Shown here piece after piece: positions 58,591 through 64,000 of a stretch of 64,000 nucleotides of DNA. The first letter of the stretch is position 1; each line of letters begins with the position of its first letter. Below the pieces are notes generated by a model that made no database searches, was not told the origin of the DNA, and saw only the letters and a list, made by a program, of their open reading frames with translations. Origin of the DNA: Mercenaria mercenaria (taxonomy: Eukaryota > Mollusca > Bivalvia > Venerida > Veneridae); contig NC_069378.1 of the NCBI RefSeq assembly GCF_021730395.1, positions 40,313,001 through 40,377,000 of the forward strand, in the 5' to 3' direction. The translations under genes and the position numbers were made by a program.

Positions 58591-59676
58591 TGTAACAGAC
58601 TCAGAATTTCAATACCAAATTTAACCTCAAGCTTACATATGGCTATTTTTATAAATAAACAATCTAGACAGTATCTCTTAAATGAAGCATAATATATAAA
58701 CTTTGGATGACAATGTAGGATACTTTACTAACAGAATAAATTGATAATGAAGCTTATATTTGGAGGTATTTAAGGCACTTACCTGCCAGGATTTCTGAAC
58801 TTCTCGAGACTGTGACATTTTCCACTATTTATGTATTCTAAGAGAATATATCACAAATTAAGATATTAATACAATGTTATAGGACATCTTGAACATATAG
58901 GACTTTATAGGACATTTATTAAGGGGTTATATTTGAAGAAATCATTGATTTCTTACCTTTTGTAAACTGGCTTCAAAATGGCCGACAAGAGTTGTCTACC
59001 TTGGGTCAAATTTCCAAGGCCTCTCTATAAATAATTAGTTGCTAGTTCTTCACATATTATGTGTCACATGAAACCTTTTAATGTTTTCTCATCTAGAAAC
59101 TATGTAACTTTTCTATCTTTCAGCTATTCTTGCAGTATTTTGTAATAATGTTTTGTCCAGCTATGACCTCTAAGTTTGGCAGGCGGGAATATTCAAAATC
59201 CTTGCAGCTAGGAATTTATATTCCTTAATAATTCTTTCCTTTTATGAGTTTTTATTAAAGCTTTTGGTTAAACATTTGAAATGACTAGTAAGGCTTGTAT
59301 TTTAAGTGTTTTTAGCATATTATCATTCATATTATTTATGTTAATTCACTTTTTCTAAAATATTCCTGGCAATATGGCCGCCATTCCAATAAAAATCCTG
59401 TCATCCTGCCAGACTTACAGGACAAATGGAACCATATGATTGGTCAATTCTGACAGTCCTGGCACTTTCAGAGCTTATATAAGTGGCCAAGCTGGTCAAT
59501 TGGGACACCTTTTCAACTTGGTTGACAAACAAGGTCGTGAAAACTTGTGACAAATCTCTGGTAAATGATTTAAGACTATTATTGACATTAAATTCTCCCT
59601 GGTGTTCTGCTGAAATAAACAACTAAAACTGTTGAATTTCTTAACCTTATTTGATATAAAACATGCTCTGTTTACA
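58591..59676 (+). repeat. 3' LTR of the Gypsy element
   Basis: 1,086 bases, lacking the MITE found in the 5' LTR. TATA box TATATAAG at 59476-59483; AATAAA at 59614-59619. The ORF at 59401-59622 (minus) also occurs in the 5' LTR and is not a gene. Confidence 0.95.
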
Positions 59677-59684
59677 GTATTATG

Positions 59685-59765
59685 TAGAGCAGTTGTCAGT
59701 TACTTGCGGAGAACACGTCAGTACTTGTCCGAACTTCAGGAAACACTACTACACCAGGCAATGTG
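59685..59765 (+). repeat. SINE body fragment beside the 3' LTR
   Basis: AGTTGTCAGTTACTTGCGGA, GTACTTGTCCGAACTTCAGG and AACACTACTACACC correspond to the body of the SINE at 22765-23030. It starts about 9 bases after the LTR end and has no partner on the 5' flank of the element. Confidence 0.6.
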
Positions 59766-59769
59766 AATT

Positions 59770-61590
59770 TAATAAAAGATATGTACAGTACATACTATCT
59801 TGAATTTGTTATAACCTTTATAGAAACACTGTACTAAATGTTTATAATTTGTTTCTGTTATAACATTTTAGAACCTGAGAAATCATATAGGTGGTACATT
59901 TACATTCATGAAATATAGATTTAAAGCTATCTCAAAGATAAAAGACTTGTAGCTAATAAGAACTTATAAATGAAATTCTGAATAATAGCTGGAAAATGAC
60001 AGAATGGAATTTCAAGTACTAATATCCTTTTGTATAATTTTCTTGAAAGTGTTCAAGCAATTGATTAAATAACGTTTGATTTTAAAACTGTTTTATTATT
60101 CCACACGTTGGGAACTGAACAATTCTCTTAGAATTAAGATCCGACGTTTTATTTGTCTGTGGCATCAGCGTCCATCCATATGATATTTGTTTTCTTCTTT
60201 CCATATAAAATAAAATATAAGATGGAACAGTTTCATATTTTGATCTCCCATTGTACGCTCTTCGCTACTGAATGACAGAAAAGTAGCATAACATATCGCG
60301 ATACATAGAGGGATTCAAATTCTATGTCGAGTAACTGAGCCGTCATTAACGATCTATAAACGTTAATCTGGTCTCGATAAATCATTTGATTTTTTTCTGT
60401 CAAGATGCTATTGCGCATTCTAAAACTGAGCAATAAGCTGGTCAAACGATAACCATAACACCTTTACCCAAGCAAGACAACCATATACAATTCTGTTTAA
60501 ACTGGAAACCGTGTATGAAAGTCAAGCAGAACCCTGCAAAAGTTTTTGCATGCAACAATGAATAACTGAAGTTCTCGGATAGTATCCAGTGGGTATCAGT
60601 ATTATAAAGTTGCAATGCTGAAATGCTGCCTTTGGACCACAACCATCCCAAAGTTGTAGCAGCTCAATACCAGCTGTCAGAGGAATTCGAGCTGTATTTA
60701 CCGAGTTACATGTACAGCATATTGTTTTTATTATCAAAATGTTATTTTGATATTTCTGATTCAACAATGTACTGATTGTGAGGTAGAAATGCATGATAAT
60801 TCATATTTTAAGTGAGTATTTATTACTTATGCCTTGATATCCCCATAGCATACATCTGTAAAAATGCGTTCAATGTTTGTGGAAAAATGCAAGTAATGTA
60901 CCTTTGTTAGTCTTATGAGCTGCTTAAAATGAAACATTAAACAGAAAAAGAAAACAACTCTTTATTCCATCAACTACGAGAAAACTTCCCTCACCATTTA
61001 CTACCTATCTTGTTAAATCTGGCCGAATTCTTTAGAGATGGTTAAATTCCGATGTTTGGAAGTAATGCGTGTTATCTTTTTCATTTTGTACAAAACATTT
61101 TTTTTCAATACCTGTATTACGCTTAACTCCACATCTGCAAATATTCGTGAATACACCTTATATCGTCAAACCCCCGCAAGCTCGTGACTACCGGAAGTTA
61201 CTTTCATTTAAACCCATCTCGTGTTACCGCGCGTGTACCTGCGAGATCAAAACAGCAGCCGATTGATAGGTCATTACGTCACAAATGTTGTCGTAATATT
61301 CATGTTCCTCTCAAAATGCGCTTTAAACAGGTAAGTACGCATCGTTCAATATCAGATCGTTAAAAAAAAGTATATTCTACTATTCCCAAACATGTCCCTT
61401 GCAAAAACACAATTTTCACCCCCAAAACCACAAATAAATTTTCATGATCCTGTTCGTCTGTTTAACATTCTTCCATTGGCAGCCTCGTTTAGAAATAAGG
61501 CTATTTTTAAGGCCGAATTAATAAATCCTGGCCAATTGTACCCACGTCTGCAAGCAAGCAAAACTTACTATGTTTTTTTCTTTCTTTTTT
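59770..61590. other. Intergenic, nothing recognised
   Basis: ORFs at 60233-60445, 60442-60651, 60522-60794 (minus) and 61069-61266 lack motifs. A GC-richer patch at 61170-61260 (CGTGTTACCGCGCGTGTACC) may be regulatory or repeat-derived; I cannot tell. Confidence 0.4.
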
Positions 61591-61596
61591 ATTCAG

Positions 61597-63515
61597 GCAA
61601 AGCCACTGCATCTGAAGCAGAAGTACAGAGTATATTCACCCTCAGCTTTGCATACTGCATACAGAAGTGTTGTAGAAAATGGAACACATATTCTCATAGC
61701 AAGAGTGTTTGTGGTGCCCCAGCAGGCTCTTAGAGACAAGGTACTGAGCAAAATAGAGTATATTTGAATAGGCAAAATAGTACAGCATATCAAAACTCAA
61801 AACTATGGCAGACTATGGTTATGGTTATACCATGCTAGAATGTACAGCCATTTCCGTTGTTCATGCAGCTAGTCTTGGGAAAAGAACCAGGGACATTCCT
61901 TTGACATTAAGATGGATGGACGGTTTTCGCAAGCGTTGGCCAGAGATGAAAGTTTCTAATTCTAGAAGTGTTGAACATGTCAGAGCTAAAATGACTAGTG
62001 AAACAACAGTTAATGCATATGTCAGAAACTTACTTGACACTCTCACCAAATATGACTTACTTGATAAGCCACATAGAATATTTAATGTAGATGAAAAGGG
62101 AATATCTCTTAATCATAAACCACCCCATATTGTCTCATGTTCTAGTGGCCCACCTGCAGTTACTACTGATGAAAACAAAACCATAATCATACTAGGATGT
62201 GGAAATGCTGGTGGCATGGCTATACCTCCTTGTTATATGTTCTCTGGGAAACGTATGCTCGCTGAACTTCTTGCAGGATATTCTACGGGTACAGGTGGTA
62301 CATTTAGCGAGTCAGGATGGTCTGCAATATTTAGGAAATACCTTTAGGAGCATTTTCTTAAGTACTTACCAGGAGGTAATGGTGAACCTGTTCTGTTTCT
62401 TTACGGTGGACACAAGTCTTATGTTTCAGTAGACTTGGTAGAGTGGACAAAGAGTTATAACATTATGATTTTTGTTCCTCCTGCCAACACTTTACAAATA
62501 GTCCCTTGATGTAGCAGTGTTTGGCCTACTGTGAAATCATTAATATTCGTGGGGGACTAATTTTCGTGGATTTCGTGGTTGAGTCAATCCACGAAATTTA
62601 ATCCCAAAGAACAAGTAAAATTCCCATTCATTTTATGTTCAAAAGTTGAAATCCACGAATTCATATCCCCACGAAATTGTAGTTTTGAACAAAACCACGA
62701 ACTTTCATGCCCACGAAATTAAATGATTTTACAGTATTCCAAAAAATATACAACAATCGGTGTCACAAGTTTATGTGTGTTACTTCTGCTACTATCACCA
62801 GTTTGCATGTAAAGATTACGTAAAAGAATTGTCCAGTGAAAACCTTCAGTCAGCTTTCAGAAAGACTGGAATATTTCCCCTAGACAAAGGTGCAATTGCA
62901 AGAGAAAGTCTTATTGCTGCAGTAGTGTTTCAGTGTGACAGTATGGACACTGAGAATGCTGATACACACAGCCAGGCTACAGTGGGAGAGTGTATTGTAC
63001 TAGGAGAGGAGATGGCAGGGGAGTTTCTGTTGGAAAGAGAGATTACTTTGTGAAAAAGCAAAGCAGAAGCCAAGAAATACTATGAGTAGGATTGTGTCTG
63101 GGAAAGAGGTAACAAATCCGTCTATACTTGAATCTATGAAACAACATGAAGTAAATCAGAAAGGTCATAAAAGTTTCAGTCAACGAAATGCAGTTCAATG
63201 AAAGGTAAATAATGTGCACAAAATGTAAATTAGACTGTTGAACCCTAGCCTGGTTCCTCCTACATTAGAACTGATGATGGCCCATCTTCAGATTCTGATA
63301 CAGATCAAGTAAATGAAAGTGAGCTGTGTTGTGTTTGTTTGAGATTAGATCGCTGGACTGGCCAAAAAGAAATTCTTAACGTTTGTTCAATGGGCACAAT
63401 GTGATGGTATAAATAACCATGTTCCATGTAAACTTTGGATTCACTTGCAAGAGAAGTGTTGACAAGAATGAAAAAATTCTTTTGTCCTCACTCTTCTTCT
63501 TCCAATGAAGAATAA
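61597..63515 (+). pseudogene. Dead pogo/Tigger-like transposase with C-terminal PHD-type finger
   Basis: From the left: a helix-turn-helix block (YSPSALHTAYRSVVENGTHI, VPQQALRDKVLSKI, about 61630-61765); then MADYGYGYTMLEC and GKRTRDIPLTLRWMDGFRKRWP; then the DDE domain starting HRIFNVDEKGISLNHKPPH (first D kept). The second site reads YGGHKSYV where the family has YDGHKSH, so that Asp is lost. The third site, normally QPLDV, is degraded by a stop. After an inserted MITE come FQKIYNNRCHKFM and the family block LSSENLQSAFRKTGIFPLDK (about 62830-62890). Near the end, ELCCVCLRLDRW, WAQCDG and FFCPHSSS (63318-63510) are the remains of a PHD-like finger. Several frameshifts make it non-functional. 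The ORFs at 61805-62347 and 62760-63053 are its largest open pieces. Confidence 0.85.
62527..62736. mobile_element. MITE inserted in the pogo-like gene (TA flanks)
   Basis: The body starts CTGTGAAATCATTAATATTC and ends in the inverse GAAATTAAATGATTTTACAG, flanked by TA (62527-62528 and 62735-62736). It is rich in TTCGTGG/CCACGAA repeats in both orientations. Its insertion splits the codons for CFGP / FQKIYNN exactly. TA duplication suggests a Tc1/mariner-like source. Confidence 0.9.
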
Positions 63516-64000
63516 CTGACTTTGATATTTTTTGTAAAGAAATATAGTTACGTATGTTTGACAGTTACTGTTTAATTGTTAATTATTTGCACTGTTATAT
63601 CTTAAACAAACAACACTGATTTTTTTAATTTGTATACGCTGGTGGAACAAAGGAGACCACTTCCAATGTCACGAACTTAGAGAGGTAATTCTTATGACAG
63701 TATGGAACATGGTGTCCTACTTTGAAGTAAAATTCTGTAAATTTGCTGGCTTTGTGACATGGATCAACGGAACTGATGGAAGATAATAGATTTTATTAAC
63801 AAATAAATGCAAATTTGTAAAATTTTATTCCATTGTGATTTATATATGATGCGTTGTTTGTTTATAGTCATGAACGTCCGATGGGCTAGGATATTATTCA
63901 AAACAAGATATGCAAAATAAACACCTCTACAGTTACACTCTGTGATACAATACCTACTTTTTCAATATGACCGATCTTACACGGTACCTAAAGCCTATTT
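63516..64000. other. Right end of the window, nothing recognised
   Basis: AT-rich. It may hold the 3' part of the pogo-like element, but I could not place its terminal repeat. Confidence 0.4.

Larger units (their letters stand above)
49872..59676 (+). mobile_element. Ty3/Gypsy LTR retrotransposon, near full length, with an extra third ORF
   Basis: Two LTRs (49872-51407 and 58591-59676) start TGTAACAG and end TTTACA, with the four-base target duplication GTAT on both sides (49868-49871 and 59677-59680). A primer-binding-like TGGTGTCAGGAACAGTGG (51410-51427) follows the 5' LTR. A purine tract, AAGTGGGGGAGAG (58578-58590), precedes the 3' LTR. The internal order is gag, protease, RT, RNase H, integrase, then a separate zinc-finger ORF, which places it in Ty3/Gypsy. 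Gag and pol together carry several breaks (roughly four to six), so this copy is a fossil, while the third ORF is whole. Excluding an inserted MITE, the LTRs differ at about 16 substitutions and 4 one-base gaps by eye, about 1.5%, so insertion was recent. Confidence 0.93.

Noticed and set aside
46871-59676. A Polinton or other large DNA virus-like element
   Set aside because: The domains present (Gag, protease, RT, RNase H, integrase, LTRs) are those of Ty3/Gypsy; no family B polymerase, packaging ATPase or capsid of that type is seen.

Overview
The window looks like nuclear DNA of a mollusc, most likely a bivalve. The reasons are inference from content: strongly AT-rich DNA, long gene-poor stretches, abundant tRNA-derived SINEs and TIR elements of the kind that fill bivalve genomes, an intronless HSPA12-type Hsp70 gene, a GT10 fucosyltransferase and a perforin-like MACPF gene. 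No bacterial, organellar or free viral signature is visible.

Layout. 1-3500: three unconnected LINE fragments. 3600-17400: no confident host gene; SINEs, two nearly identical 660-bp TIR elements with TTA flanks (7705-8371 and 9434-10099), a palindrome-unit cluster (12071-12240), and a TTAA-flanked TIR element with a tRNA-like segment inside (12755-13227). 17890-19930: a multi-exon MACPF (perforin-like) gene with a cysteine-rich tail, apparently broken. 20-27 kb: SINEs, microsatellites and bivalve-style dispersed repeats. 27406-28779 (minus): an intact alpha-1,3-fucosyltransferase-like gene. 29-37 kb: hairpin elements and dispersed repeats. 37.3-38.4 kb: a 54-bp minisatellite beside a dead hAT transposase. 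40931-42921: a large foldback element with arms of about 850 bp. 43259-45043 (minus): an intact HSPA12-like gene with a predicted N-myristoylation start. 46871-48404 (minus): an old Gypsy-type fragment. 49872-59676: a nearly full-length, young Ty3/Gypsy element (TSD GTAT, LTRs about 1.5% apart by eye). Its gag and pol are broken, and a third ORF of 467 codons lies between pol and the 3' LTR and encodes a C2H2 zinc-finger protein. Its 5' LTR alone carries a later TIR insertion with G-run ends. 61.6-63.5 kb: a dead pogo/Tigger-like transposase split by a small TA-flanked MITE.

The three host genes do not form a pathway visible here. Each belongs to a family often expanded in bivalve immunity, stress response or glycan biology. 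The most unusual items are the zinc-finger third ORF of the Gypsy element, the foldback element, the TIR element with a pol III-type internal promoter, and the apparently TSD-less G-run MITE dated by LTR comparison. All family calls were made by reading translations and repeats by eye; no database was searched.
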